Origin: Bradyrhizobium sp. SK17
GTDB lineage: Bacteria; Pseudomonadota; Alphaproteobacteria; Rhizobiales; Xanthobacteraceae
Direction of reading: 5' to 3'
DNA length: 64,000 nt
NCBI RefSeq assembly: GCF_002831585.1
Contig: NZ_CP025113.1
Span: forward strand, 3,549,001-3,613,000
Notes under the pieces: generated by a model
Seen by the model: the letters and a program-made list of their open reading frames with translations, nothing else
What the model was told of the DNA's origin: nothing
Database searches by the model: none
In this document: one piece after another, positions 17,649 to 26,485 of the stretch
How the letters are laid out: the number at the start of each line of letters is the position of its first letter
Position numbering within the stretch: position 1 is the stretch's first letter
Translations under genes and position numbers: made by a program

Positions 17649-19226
17649 ATGAAGATGGTTAAGAGCCTTATCCTCGGCTCGGCGGCGGCTCTCGTCGCGG
17701 TCGGCGGAGCTCAGGCGGCCGATCTTCCCGTCAAGGCCAAAGCGGTCGAGTACGTGAAGGTTTGCTCCCTGTATGGTCCCGGTTTCTATTACATCCCGGG
17801 CACCGATACCTGTATCAAGCTGGGCGGCTACCTGCGTGTCGACGTCTTGGCGAACGCCAACATCGACGCCATCGGCAACTACGCCGGCGCCGGCGCTGCC
17901 AACAACCGTTTCACCAACGGCTACACCTGGCGCTCCCGTGAAGATCTGAACATCGATACGCGCACCGCGACCGAGTACGGCGTGGTCCGCACCTTCTTCG
18001 ATGCGACCTTCAACTGGACCTCGGACAGCTATGGCGCGACGGGTACCGGCTCGACGGTCTACTCGCAGCTTGGTTCGGGTACGACGTCCTTCAGCGCGCC
18101 GAACAACGCCAATGGCGGTGCGGTTGCTGCTGGTACGGTCGGCGTCTACTACGCCTTCATCCAGTTCGCCGGCTTCACCATCGGTAAGGCGGTCTCGCAG
18201 TTCGCAGCTCCGTGGGCGGCCTATCCGGGCAACGGCTTCGACGGTCTCGTCGGCGGCATCAGCACGATCACCGGTGTCAACCAGTTCAGCTACACCGCGC
18301 AGTTCGGCAACGGCGTGTCGCTGTCTCTGTCGGCTCAAGACCAGACGGCCTACATGCAGGGCGGCGTCAACAATCTCGGCGCTACCGGTGCCGGTGGCGC
18401 GGTGCTCGGCCTGCTCGGACCGTACGGCGCTGGCGACTATGCCGGCACGATCGCTCCGGACCTGATCGCATCTCTCCGCGTCGACCAGGCTTGGGGTCTG
18501 TTCCAGGCGTCGTTCGCGGCGCATAACAACCACGCAGCCTACTACGGCGGCACCGAGTTGACCGGTCATCCGGACGACAAGTGGGGCTGGGCTGGTGCGC
18601 TGGCTCTGTCGATCAAGAACATCCCGACCGGACCTGGCGACACCATCAACATCCAGGGCGTCTACACCAACGGTGCGACGCGCTACAACATCTCTGAGCT
18701 GAGCCTTGCCGGCGCCAACACGATCTACGGTGGCACCAACCTTCCGGGTGCCTACCAGAGCATTGGCTTCGGCGTTGCGCCCGACTCGGTGTTCATCAAC
18801 GGTGGTTCGCAGCAGCTGGTCACGACCTACGGCTTCCGTGGTGCGTATGTCCACAACTGGAACCCCTACTGGAACACCAGCATCTACGGTGCTTGGGCCC
18901 AGGTTAACTACAACAGCACTGCCAAGGGCTACATCTGCGGCCCGGCTGGCAACGGTGTTGGTGGTTCGTTCGGCGCCGTCTTCGGCACCGCCGGCCTGAC
19001 CTCGTGCAACCCGGACTACAGCTTCGCGCAGCTCGGTACCCAGACCCAGTGGACCCCGGTGAAGAACCTGACCTTCTCGGCAGATTTCACCTACGCCCAT
19101 CTGGACCAGAACTACGCTGGCACGATCACCAGCGCCAGCGCTGGCATTGGCAAGCCGGCTGCCGTGTATGAGCTGAAGAACCAGGACACCTACCAGCTCC
19201 TGCTCCGCGCTCAGCGCAACTGGTAA
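17649..19226 (+). CDS. Outer-membrane porin (Bradyrhizobium type)
   Basis: 525 residues. A signal peptide (about 1-23, ending GGAQA) is followed by the mature start ADLPVKAKAVEYVKVCSLYG and CIKLGGYLRVDV, which mark the alphaproteobacterial porin family. The rest is glycine, asparagine and aromatic rich with alternating hydrophobic strands, and it ends in an aromatic residue (AQRNW) as beta-barrel proteins do. It forms a trimeric diffusion channel in the outer membrane. Strong ribosome site GGAGG 6 nt before the ATG, strongly biased codons and a strong terminator point to high expression. Confidence 0.95.
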   Translation: MKMVKSLILGSAAALVAVGGAQAADLPVKAKAVEYVKVCSLYGPGFYYIPGTDTCIKLGGYLRVDVLANANIDAIGNYAGAGAANNRFTNGYTWRSREDLNIDTRTATEYGVVRTFFDATFNWTSDSYGATGTGSTVYSQLGSGTTSFSAPNNANGGAVAAGTVGVYYAFIQFAGFTIGKAVSQFAAPWAAYPGNGFDGLVGGISTITGVNQFSYTAQFGNGVSLSLSAQDQTAYMQGGVNNLGATGAGGAVLGLLGPYGAGDYAGTIAPDLIASLRVDQAWGLFQASFAAHNNHAAYYGGTELTGHPDDKWGWAGALALSIKNIPTGPGDTINIQGVYTNGATRYNISELSLAGANTIYGGTNLPGAYQSIGFGVAPDSVFINGGSQQLVTTYGFRGAYVHNWNPYWNTSIYGAWAQVNYNSTAKGYICGPAGNGVGGSFGAVFGTAGLTSCNPDYSFAQLGTQTQWTPVKNLTFSADFTYAHLDQNYAGTITSASAGIGKPAAVYELKNQDTYQLLLRAQRNW

Positions 19227-19257
19227 TACCGGTTGATCTGACAGTGACCTAACAGAG

Positions 19258-19290
19258 CCCCCGGCGCCAAAACGCCGGGGGTTTTGCTTT
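19258..19290 (+). terminator. Rho-independent terminator of the porin gene
   Basis: A perfect 9-bp stem CCCCCGGCG (19258-19266) with CGCCGGGGG (19273-19281), a 6-nt loop and a following TTTTGCTTT, starting 31 nt after the porin stop. Confidence 0.9.
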
Positions 19291-19310
19291 GAGAGAGAGG
19301 TTCTGACGCC

Positions 19311-20345
19311 TCACGCGGCGAGCATGTCGCGCACCATCGGCACCACCTTGCGGCCGTACAGCTCGATGCTCTTCATCAGCTTCTCATGCGGCAGCGGGCC
19401 GGCCGAGTATTTCAGCTGGAAGCGCGCGACGCCGAGCGTCTTCACGGTCGATGCGATCTTGCGGGCGACCGTCTCCGGGGCGCCGACATACAGCGAACCG
19501 TGCTCGGCCTCCGCCACGAACTCGTCGCGACCCATCGGCGGCCAGCCGCGCTCCTTGCCGATCCGGTCCCGCATGACCTTGTAGTCCGGCCACAACTCCT
19601 CGCGGGCCTGGGTGTCGGTCTCGGCGATATAGCCCGGCGAATGCACGCCGATCGGCTGCGGTGTCCGGCCGAACTGCTGGTAGGCTCGCTGGTGCAGATC
19701 GACATAGGGCGCGAAGCGCTTGGGATCGCCGCCGATGATGGCGAGCATCAGCGGCAGGTCGTAGTGCGCCGCGCGCACCACCGATTCGGGACTGCCGCCG
19801 ACGCCGATCCAGGTCTTCAGCCGGCCGTGCTCGACCGGCGGATAGACCGACTGGTCCTTGAGCGGCGGCCGCAGCTTGCCCTCCCAGCTCACCGGTTCCT
19901 GTTTCAGGAGCTCGGTGAACAGGTCGAGCTTCTCCTCGAACAGCTCGCTGTATTGCCTGAGGTCGAAGCCGAACAGCGGGAACGATTCGGTGAAGGAGCC
20001 GCGCCCGAGGATCACCTCGGCGCGGCCGTTGGAGACCGCATCGACAGTGGCGAAGCGCTGGAACACCCGGATCGGATCGTCCGAGCTCAGCACGGTCACC
20101 GCGGAGCCGAGGCGGATGTCCTTGGTGCGCGCGGCGATCGCCGCCAGCACGGTCTCAGGGGAAGAGATCGCGAAGTCGGCCCGGTGGTGCTCGCCGAGCC
20201 CGATGAAATCGATCCCGAGCTGATCGGCCAGCACCGCCTCGTCGACGACGTTGCGGATCACCTGGGCGTGCGGAAGCGGCGCGCCGGCCGCGTCCTTGGT
20301 GACGTCGCCGAACGTATCGAGCCCGAATTCGAGGGAGGTCGTCAT
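19311..20345 (-). CDS. LLM-class flavin-dependent oxidoreductase
   Basis: 344 residues with the bacterial luciferase-like TIM-barrel layout. Typical segments are DFIGLGEHHRADFAISSP, the strand IRLGSAVTVLSSDDP, RAEVILGRGSF and WIGVGGSPESVVRAA. Members use FMNH2 or F420 in monooxygenase or reductase reactions. The start was set at ATG 20345 (MTTSLEFGLDTFGDV), where family similarity begins; a 13-codon upstream extension is open but lacks support. Monocistronic by spacing (224 nt to the GST gene). Substrate unknown. Confidence 0.88.
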   Translation of the reverse strand: MTTSLEFGLDTFGDVTKDAAGAPLPHAQVIRNVVDEAVLADQLGIDFIGLGEHHRADFAISSPETVLAAIAARTKDIRLGSAVTVLSSDDPIRVFQRFATVDAVSNGRAEVILGRGSFTESFPLFGFDLRQYSELFEEKLDLFTELLKQEPVSWEGKLRPPLKDQSVYPPVEHGRLKTWIGVGGSPESVVRAAHYDLPLMLAIIGGDPKRFAPYVDLHQRAYQQFGRTPQPIGVHSPGYIAETDTQAREELWPDYKVMRDRIGKERGWPPMGRDEFVAEAEHGSLYVGAPETVARKIASTVKTLGVARFQLKYSAGPLPHEKLMKSIELYGRKVVPMVRDMLAA

Positions 20346-20569
20346 CACATGGTCCAGTTGTCGGCGTGGCGGAGCATCCGCCACGGGCCACCCATCGCAC
20401 GCAGGCTAGGAGGTCGTGTTGCCGCGGAGCTGTCCGCGAGCCTGCGCTGTGGAGCCTTGGGTTGGAGATGAGGGAAAGCTATTGCCTGTTCGGGGCCAGG
20501 CAAGGTCACGCCGCGAAACGCAGCGTTTCCAGGTCTCGTCGGATGGAGCCGGGATGCGTCCGCGGGCGA

Positions 20570-21493
20570 TCAGCCGGGCACAACCAGGAAGCCGGCGCGC
20601 GGGAAATGCACCACGACGTCGCCGGCGCGTTGGTCGGACCGGCGGATCGCGATGTGCTGGGCCGACAGCGAGACGATCTCGCCGCGGACCGGGATCTTTC
20701 CGTAGTCATCCGGCATCACGGCGACGATGTCGCCGGGCTTGCGGCCGTTCGGATCCGCGGGATCGCCGAACACCGGCGATTCCGGTTGCGCCTTCGCGGC
20801 GATCTCGAGCGCGTCGCTGGACGATAGCTCGGTGCGCGTGCCGTGGCCGATGGCGCGGACCCGCGTCTCCCATGCCGCCGCGCGCGGGAAGGGCTTCATC
20901 ATCTCGTCCATCGAGGCGAGGCTCTGCCGCGCGTACCACACGTTCATGTAGCCGCTGACATCGGCGAGGCTGAACTCGCCGAGCAGCCACGGCCTGTTGT
21001 CGCCGAGCTGCGCCTCGATCCAGTCGATATTGGCACGGAACTGGTCGCGCATCTGCGGCAGCGCCGCGGTCATGGCAGCGACATCGAACTTGCCGCCGCG
21101 CAGCTTCTCGCGATCCGCGATGAAATCCTGCGGAACCTTGTCGCCGATGAAGCCGAACACCAGGTTGACTGTGCTCTGGAAGAACGGCCGGTCAGTCCAC
21201 ATGCCGAGTGCCCAGGGCATGCCGGCATTGCCTGCGGGAAACAGCGTCGGCGTCGGATAGCGCCGCTCCAGCTCGCGGATGATGATCTGGGTGTCGCAAT
21301 AGACGTCGGCGCCGATCTGCATCGTCGGCGTCCGGCGATAGCCGCCGGTCATCGGCATCAGGTCCGGCCGCGGCATGATCCGGGAAATCCGCACCGAGTG
21401 CCAGGCCAGCCTCTTGAAGCCGAAGATGATGCGGATCTTCTCGGAGAACGGCGACTGATCGAAATGATGCAGGATCGGCGTCGGCTGCGACAT
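20570..21493 (-). CDS. Glutathione S-transferase family protein
   Basis: 307 residues. The N-terminal thioredoxin-like domain (about 1-85) begins PILHHFDQSPFSEKIRIIFG and includes the loop RRTPTMQIGADVYCDTQ with the cis-proline region. An alpha-helical C-terminal domain follows (to about 215). The last 90 residues form an extra beta-rich tail (VRGEIVSLSAQHIAIRR) not found in ordinary 200-230-residue GSTs. It probably conjugates or transfers glutathione in the cytoplasm. Lies 108 nt downstream of an SDR gene on the same strand; substrate unknown. Confidence 0.82.
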   Translation of the reverse strand: MSQPTPILHHFDQSPFSEKIRIIFGFKRLAWHSVRISRIMPRPDLMPMTGGYRRTPTMQIGADVYCDTQIIIRELERRYPTPTLFPAGNAGMPWALGMWTDRPFFQSTVNLVFGFIGDKVPQDFIADREKLRGGKFDVAAMTAALPQMRDQFRANIDWIEAQLGDNRPWLLGEFSLADVSGYMNVWYARQSLASMDEMMKPFPRAAAWETRVRAIGHGTRTELSSSDALEIAAKAQPESPVFGDPADPNGRKPGDIVAVMPDDYGKIPVRGEIVSLSAQHIAIRRSDQRAGDVVVHFPRAGFLVVPG

Positions 21494-21601
21494 GGCGTGC
21501 TCCCGGGATATGGCGCGATCTCGTCGGACCTTGTCACATAGCCTGACAAGATTCCGGTCGATCGCAACCGATTTTTCCCGAGCGACGGGGTGGGCAGGCG
21601 C

Positions 21602-22360
21602 TCAGAACTGCTCCGCCCAGGGCCGCAGATCGAGCTCCAGCGTCCAGGCGCTGCGATGCTGGTGATGCAGCACCCAATAGGCATCGGCAATCGCGGCGAT
21701 GTTGAGCAGTCCATCCGGGCCGCGGTCGTCCTTCAGCTGCGGGCGCAAGCTCAGCAGGCGATCGCCCTCGATGCCGCCATCGACCACGACATGGCCGACA
21801 TGGATGCCCTGCGGACCGAACTCGCGTGCCACGCTCTGCGCCATCGCGCGCAGCGCGGCCTTGGCGGCGGCGAATGGCGAATAATTGGCTTTGCCGCGCA
21901 GCGAGCCGCTGGCGCCGGTGAACACCAGCGTGCCGCCGCCGCGCGCGAGCAGAGCGGGAATCGCGGCCTGCGCGAGCTGGAAGCCGCCAAGCGCATGTTC
22001 GCGCCAGTGCTCCTCGAAGCGCTGCTCGCTGACCTTGAGAAACGGTGCGGGCCGGTTGGAGCCCGCATTGTGCACGGCCATCGCGAGCGGCGCGAGCTCT
22101 TGTGCCGCCTCGACGAAGCGCGCGACGTCGGGCGCGGTGGAGGCATCGCCAACCACATGCGTGACCCTGGCGCCATCGGCTGCGAGTTCGGCAGCGGTCG
22201 CGGCGAGCTTCTCGGCATTGCGCCCGGCGATCGCGACGGGATAGCCGCCGGCGGCAAAGCGGCGCGCGATCGCCGCGCCAAGGCCGTTGGATGCGCCGAC
22301 GCCGGCGATCAGCACGCTGCCCTGCACGGCGGTCGACGCGAGGGAGGATCGGTCGTTCAT
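21602..22360 (-). CDS. SDR-family protein with phenylalanine in place of the catalytic tyrosine
   Basis: 252 residues, Rossmann fold. The cofactor motif is GVGASNGLGAAIARRF and the NAG motif is VHNAGSN. In the active-site region GKANYSPFAAAKAAL the lysine is preceded four residues earlier by Phe, not Tyr, so the usual YxxxK is FxxxK; the nearby Tyr is three residues too early. Related SDRs of this type exist in rhizobia and may use another acid or act non-catalytically. It is transcribed with the TetR gene's orientation, 37 nt downstream of it, and so is probably in the same operon. Confidence 0.82.
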   Translation of the reverse strand: MNDRSSLASTAVQGSVLIAGVGASNGLGAAIARRFAAGGYPVAIAGRNAEKLAATAAELAADGARVTHVVGDASTAPDVARFVEAAQELAPLAMAVHNAGSNRPAPFLKVSEQRFEEHWREHALGGFQLAQAAIPALLARGGGTLVFTGASGSLRGKANYSPFAAAKAALRAMAQSVAREFGPQGIHVGHVVVDGGIEGDRLLSLRPQLKDDRGPDGLLNIAAIADAYWVLHHQHRSAWTLELDLRPWAEQF

Positions 22361-22397
22361 GGCTCACTCCATTCAAGCTGCCCGCGTCGCGGGAAAT

Positions 22398-22967
22398 TCA
22401 TTCGTCCGATGCCATCGCCACGATGCCGTCGCGCACCGTGCGCAGAACGGCGTCGGACCGCTTTTGGTCGGTGAGGACCCGCGAGATCGCAAGCGCGCCG
22501 ACCATCGCGCTCACCGCCACGATCGCCTGGGCATCGTCATCGTCACCGAGCGTTTCGGCGACCCTGGCGATGAAGGCCTCGATATGCGGCTCCATCACCG
22601 CGCGGCACTGTTCGTCGGCACGGCCGACATCCGAGATCAGCGCGCCGATCGCGCAACCCGATTTGGGCGAGTCGCGGTGGGTGCGGCTGAGATAGCTGCG
22701 CACCAGCGCGTTGATGCTGACCGGCTTGTCGGGATCGCGCGCTGCATGCGCGGACGCTTCGCCTGCGGTCAGCGCCTGTTCCAGTGCCGCGGCGATCAGG
22801 TCCGAGCGCGAGGCGAAGTGCCCGTAGAAGCCGCCATGGGTCAGCTTCACCTGCTGCATCAGATTGCCGATGCTGAGCGCATCGAGCCCCTTGTCGCGGA
22901 TCTGCGTCGCCGCCTCGTTCAAAATCCGCTCGCGGCTCCTGGCCTTGTCGGCCTGGGAATGGCCCAT
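22398..22967 (-). CDS. TetR/AcrR-family transcriptional regulator
   Basis: 189 residues. The N-terminal helix-turn-helix (about 10-55) is SIGNLMQQVKLTHGGFYGHF followed by ASRSDLI, the classic TetR pattern. The C-terminal ligand domain contains SPKSGCAIGALISDV, as in the YxaF/LmrA-like subgroup. It is divergent from a crotonase gene, and a perfect inverted repeat in the 105-nt gap between them is its likely operator. It probably represses both itself (with the SDR and GST genes) and the crotonase gene. Ligand unknown, perhaps an acyl-CoA or xenobiotic. Confidence 0.9.
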   Translation of the reverse strand: MGHSQADKARSRERILNEAATQIRDKGLDALSIGNLMQQVKLTHGGFYGHFASRSDLIAAALEQALTAGEASAHAARDPDKPVSINALVRSYLSRTHRDSPKSGCAIGALISDVGRADEQCRAVMEPHIEAFIARVAETLGDDDDAQAIVAVSAMVGALAISRVLTDQKRSDAVLRTVRDGIVAMASDE

Positions 22968-23016
22968 CTCGCATCGTCCCTGTTTGACTCTCGATCTGGA
23001 TTATGACCATCATGTA

Positions 23017-23040
23017 TCTGGATGACAAGTATCATCCAGA
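23017..23040. promoter_or_regulatory. Perfect inverted repeat, likely TetR operator
   Basis: TCTGGATGA (23017-23025) and TCATCCAGA (23032-23040) form a perfect 9-bp inverted repeat with a 6-bp spacer, 50 nt from the TetR start and 33 nt from the crotonase start. Size and position suit a TetR dimer site. Confidence 0.75.
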
Positions 23041-23072
23041 AATAATGTCAGTCACGAAACAGGGAGAAGCAG

Positions 23073-23861
23073 ATGTCCGGCAGCGCGAGCGAGGGTCGGG
23101 TCCGCCACGAGCGGCACGATCACATCCTGAAGATCATCATCGACAATCCCGCGAAGAAAAACGCCTTCAGCCCGGAGATGATGGCCGAACTGTCCGACGC
23201 GCTGACGCTGCTCGACAATGACGAGGGCCTCTGGGTCGGCGTGCTCTGCGCCGCCGGCGGCAGTTTCACCGCGGGGCTCGACATGCCGAAATTCTTCGGC
23301 CCGACGGCGAGCCGCAAGCCGCTGCCGGAAGGCAACGTCGATCCGTTCGGATTGTCGAAGCGGTGCCGCAAGCCGATCGTCACCGCGGTGCAGGGCATCG
23401 TGTTCACCGTCGGCATCGAGATGATGCTGGCCGGCGACATCGTCGTCGCCGCGGATGACAGCCGGTTCTGCCAGATGGAAGCCAAGCGCGGCATCGCGCC
23501 ACTCGCCGGCGCGCATTTCCGCTACATCAGCCGCGCCGGTTGGGGCGATGCGATGTATCACCTGCTGCTGTGCGACGAGTTCTCCGCGGCCGAGGCCCAT
23601 CGGATCGGCCTGGTGCAGGAAGTCGTGCCGGCCGGTCAGCAGATCGAACGCGCGATGGCGCTCGCGGGGATCATCGCACGCAATGCGCCACTTGGCATCC
23701 AGGTGACGAAAGAGGCGGGCCGCAAGTTCATCGAGGCCGGCGAGCAGGCGGCGATTGCGATCATTCCCGAGATCCGCGAGCGCGTGCTCAACACATCGGA
23801 TGCGGCCGAGGGCATCAAGTCCTTCGTGGAACGCCGCGCCGCCGTGTTCCAGGGGCGTTAA
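23073..23861 (+). CDS. Enoyl-CoA hydratase/isomerase (crotonase) family protein
   Basis: 262 residues. The crotonase fold is shown by NPAKKNAFSPEMM, the oxyanion-hole segment GGSFTAGLDM and the second motif VTAVQGIVFTVGIEMMLAGD. A catalytic glutamate expected in true hydratases is not obvious: the usual position reads RGIAPLAGAHFR. Hence the reaction (hydratase, isomerase or thioesterase-like) is open. ATG at 23073 follows AGGGAGAAG. Divergent from the TetR regulator and probably controlled by it. Confidence 0.87.
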   Translation: MSGSASEGRVRHERHDHILKIIIDNPAKKNAFSPEMMAELSDALTLLDNDEGLWVGVLCAAGGSFTAGLDMPKFFGPTASRKPLPEGNVDPFGLSKRCRKPIVTAVQGIVFTVGIEMMLAGDIVVAADDSRFCQMEAKRGIAPLAGAHFRYISRAGWGDAMYHLLLCDEFSAAEAHRIGLVQEVVPAGQQIERAMALAGIIARNAPLGIQVTKEAGRKFIEAGEQAAIAIIPEIRERVLNTSDAAEGIKSFVERRAAVFQGR

Positions 23862-23961
23862 TCCCGGACGCCAGTTGCGTTCATGATATGTGCCCTGAGA
23901 GGTTGTGGTTGCGAGAATGACGTCGCAACCGATCGAATTTAAATCACGACAATGTCGCGGC

Positions 23962-23996
23962 GACTCTTGTCGAGATTCGTCGAATCAGGGAGATTC
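23962..23996. promoter_or_regulatory. Cluster of four GANTC (CcrM methylation) sites upstream of mipZ
   Basis: GACTC (23962), GATTC (23974), GAATC (23982) and GATTC (23992) lie within 35 bp, ending 60 nt before the mipZ start. CcrM methylates GANTC in alphaproteobacteria, and GcrA-dependent control of mipZ by such sites is known in Caulobacter. Confidence 0.6.
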
Positions 23997-24056
23997 GAGG
24001 CATTCCCTTAATGTTATTTCGTCCTGCTCTCACTCAAGCGTCCGGTATGGAATCCC

Positions 24057-24905
24057 ATGACAAACGCACGAGCCATTGTTGTCGGAAACAACAAGGGCGG
24101 CTCTGGCAAATCGACAATTGCCATGCACGTCGCCATCGCGCTGATCAAGGCGGGTCAGCGTGTCGCTACCATCGATCTCGACACCAAGCAGAAGTCGTTG
24201 ACGCATTACGTCGATAACCGGCGGAAGTGGGCGCGAGAGACGTCGCTCGATCTCGGCATTCCGGCGCATATGTGCTTCGAGACGGTGAGCGGCAGGAGCA
24301 GCGAGGTCGAGACGCTCGGCCGCAGCGCGCTTGCCGAGATCGTCGAACGGCTGAGCCGGTCGCATGACTTCGTCGTCATCGACTGTCCCGGTCACGACAC
24401 CTATCTGACGACGTTCACGCATTCGCTGGCGAATACGCTGATTACGCCGCTGAACGACAGCTTCGTCGACTTCGACGTACTCGGCACCGTCGATCCGAAC
24501 GACTTCAAGGTGACCGGCATCAGCCACTATTCGAAGATGGTGGAGGAGGCGCGGCGGCAGCGCAGCGCGAGCGACCAGCCGGCGTTCGAATGGGTGGTGT
24601 TGCGCAACCGTCTCTCGACGATCGGTTCGCGCAACAAGCGGATGGTTGGCGAAGCGCTCAGCGAGCTATCGAAGACGCTGAACTTCCGTCTGGTCGACGG
24701 CCTGGCCGAACGCGTGATCTTCCGTGAATTCTATCCGCGCGGACTGACGGCGGTCGACGATGTCAACCAGCTCGCGCTCGGCGGCCGCCCGACCATGTCG
24801 CATGTCACGGCATGGCTCGAGATGGAGCGATTGATGACCGCGATCATGCTTGGCCATCTGGTGCGCGCGGCCACCTCCTCCGAGGACAGCCGCGACGCGG
24901 CATAG
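24057..24905 (+). CDS. mipZ: MipZ, ParA-like ATPase that positions the division plane
   Basis: 282 residues. The deviant Walker A is NNKGGSGKST, followed by ATIDLDTKQKSLTHYVDNR and the Walker B region VVIDCPGHD, all close to MipZ rather than plasmid ParA. MipZ forms a gradient from the ParB-bound pole and blocks FtsZ assembly away from midcell. There is no ParB gene nearby, as expected for mipZ. The gene is a core chromosomal marker. ATG at 24057 begins directly at the conserved strand; the upstream region has four clustered GANTC sites. Confidence 0.9.
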   Translation: MTNARAIVVGNNKGGSGKSTIAMHVAIALIKAGQRVATIDLDTKQKSLTHYVDNRRKWARETSLDLGIPAHMCFETVSGRSSEVETLGRSALAEIVERLSRSHDFVVIDCPGHDTYLTTFTHSLANTLITPLNDSFVDFDVLGTVDPNDFKVTGISHYSKMVEEARRQRSASDQPAFEWVVLRNRLSTIGSRNKRMVGEALSELSKTLNFRLVDGLAERVIFREFYPRGLTAVDDVNQLALGGRPTMSHVTAWLEMERLMTAIMLGHLVRAATSSEDSRDAA

Positions 24906-24914
24906 GCTTGAGCG

Positions 24915-26426
24915 TCACGGGCAATTGCTGTTGCCTGCATTGGCGATGGTCAGGAAGGTGATCGTCGCCGGTGCGAAGGCGATCGTCCCGGCAGCGGTGG
25001 CGTCTCCTATCAGTGCCGGAATCCGGTCGGAAGCGTCAAGGGCGAGCGTCTCGCCGTTGAGCCGAATGGTGCGGTCTCCAGGCGTTGTGCCCGCCAACGT
25101 GTAGCGTTGCGAGGCGACTGGCAGCGCCAGCTCGTGATTTTGTCGCCGATCATTGTTGATGACAAGCAAGGCTACCCCATCGGGCATGTCGCGCGCGCAG
25201 TGCGCATAGACATGGAAGCCGGATTGCTCGGGGACGCCGGCATCGAGCACGCTGGTTCCCATCAAGCGTCGCCACAGCAGCGCGGCCCAGTAGTTCGGTC
25301 GCGGCAAATGGGTTCGTTCGTCGAGCAGCCCATAATCGCTCGCAGCGAGCGTGTTGTGCATCACCACCTGGACGCCGGCCTTGGCGAGCCGCCCGAGTTG
25401 ATCGAGGTAGCGGAACGTATCAGCGTAGGTTGCCGCCCAGCGGTTGCCGCCGCATGCGCTCTCTGCGGTCTCGGTCAGCCAGATCGGCTTGCCCGGCGCA
25501 AGCCGATCGCGCAGCGCCTGGTAGGCAGCGAGCGTCTTGCCGGTACGCGCCAGCCATTCGTCCGATAACGCCTGCTCCGCCGTGCGGTCGCCGCCGCAGC
25601 GGGCCGAAAGCGCGCCGTAGTGATGATAGGAGACCGCGTCGATACCCGCCGCCGACGTGGCGAAAAGTGCCTGAGCCGCGGCGCCGGTGCCGATCGTGCC
25701 TGGTCCGAGGATCGTGATGTCGGGCGCTGTCTGCTTCATGAATGCAACGAACGCGGCAAAGTCCCGGCCGTAGGCCGCGGCATCGTAGCCGTCCGGAGCG
25801 CCGCCGATCGCCGGCAGATCTGGCTCGTTCATGAATTCGGCTGCGGCGATCCGGCCGCCTGCCGATCGCGTGAAGGCGAGAAGATGTCGGGCCTGTTCGG
25901 GGCTCCATTGCCCGGACGGGTCTCGCGTGCCGGCGCTGATCGCAAAGGACGTAACGAGGGCCGCGTCGGCGGCGCGCGCAAAGTCGATGACGTCGCGCCA
26001 TCGCTGCCGCGTCAGGACGCCCTTGAAGCCGTGCGGCGGTGCGACAGGAGGTGTTCCGGAATCCGCAAAGAACGTGCTGTTGGCCCAGGTGCCGCTCACG
26101 CGCAGATAGACGGGTCCGAGGGCCGCGGCGAGCGTGCGCAGCCTGTTGTCGCGCAAGTCGATCGGCGCCCGCACCGCGAACCGCTCTTCGGTTGCCGCGA
26201 CCTCTGTATTGATGGCTGAGTACGGCGTCCAGAACTGTCCGCCCGTCACCTCGACCATCTCGATGTTGTAGGACTGGAAGCGTGGCTCGATTGTCGCGAC
26301 GCGCGGCATGGCGGCAACGTCGAGCGCCAGTTCTGCCGCAACCGCCTTCGTGCCGACGAAGGCGGCGATCGCCGCGACGACGACGCAGGCAGGGCGTCGA
26401 GGCAGATATGCCCAGCGGTTGCGCAC
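24915..26426 (-). CDS. Secreted GH79-like (heparanase-type) glycoside hydrolase
   Basis: 503 residues with an N-terminal signal or anchor (about 10-31, ending KAVAAEL). A TIM-barrel glycosidase layout is visible: the acid/base E201 in EFMNEPDLP and the nucleophile E319 in PIWLTETAESACGG. The following segment (YLDQLGRLAKAGVQVVMHNT) and SDYGLLD match the heparanase/GH79 pattern, and a C-terminal beta domain follows. GH79 enzymes cleave beta-glucuronides. It is convergent with mipZ (9-nt gap) and stands alone. A periplasmic or surface role on plant or microbial polysaccharides is inference. Confidence 0.78.
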   Translation of the reverse strand: MRNRWAYLPRRPACVVVAAIAAFVGTKAVAAELALDVAAMPRVATIEPRFQSYNIEMVEVTGGQFWTPYSAINTEVAATEERFAVRAPIDLRDNRLRTLAAALGPVYLRVSGTWANSTFFADSGTPPVAPPHGFKGVLTRQRWRDVIDFARAADAALVTSFAISAGTRDPSGQWSPEQARHLLAFTRSAGGRIAAAEFMNEPDLPAIGGAPDGYDAAAYGRDFAAFVAFMKQTAPDITILGPGTIGTGAAAQALFATSAAGIDAVSYHHYGALSARCGGDRTAEQALSDEWLARTGKTLAAYQALRDRLAPGKPIWLTETAESACGGNRWAATYADTFRYLDQLGRLAKAGVQVVMHNTLAASDYGLLDERTHLPRPNYWAALLWRRLMGTSVLDAGVPEQSGFHVYAHCARDMPDGVALLVINNDRRQNHELALPVASQRYTLAGTTPGDRTIRLNGETLALDASDRIPALIGDATAAGTIAFAPATITFLTIANAGNSNCP

Positions 26427-26485
26427 GGGTCCTCGCGGCGTTCCGAATTGTCGCTGCCGCAGGATGCCGCCGCGGCCTGCTCAAA

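Noticed and set aside
17517..19100. 527-codon open frame antisense to the porin gene
   Set aside because: It mirrors the porin's codon bias, has a low-complexity Arg/Val/Gly composition and no family resemblance; the sense frame is a clear porin.
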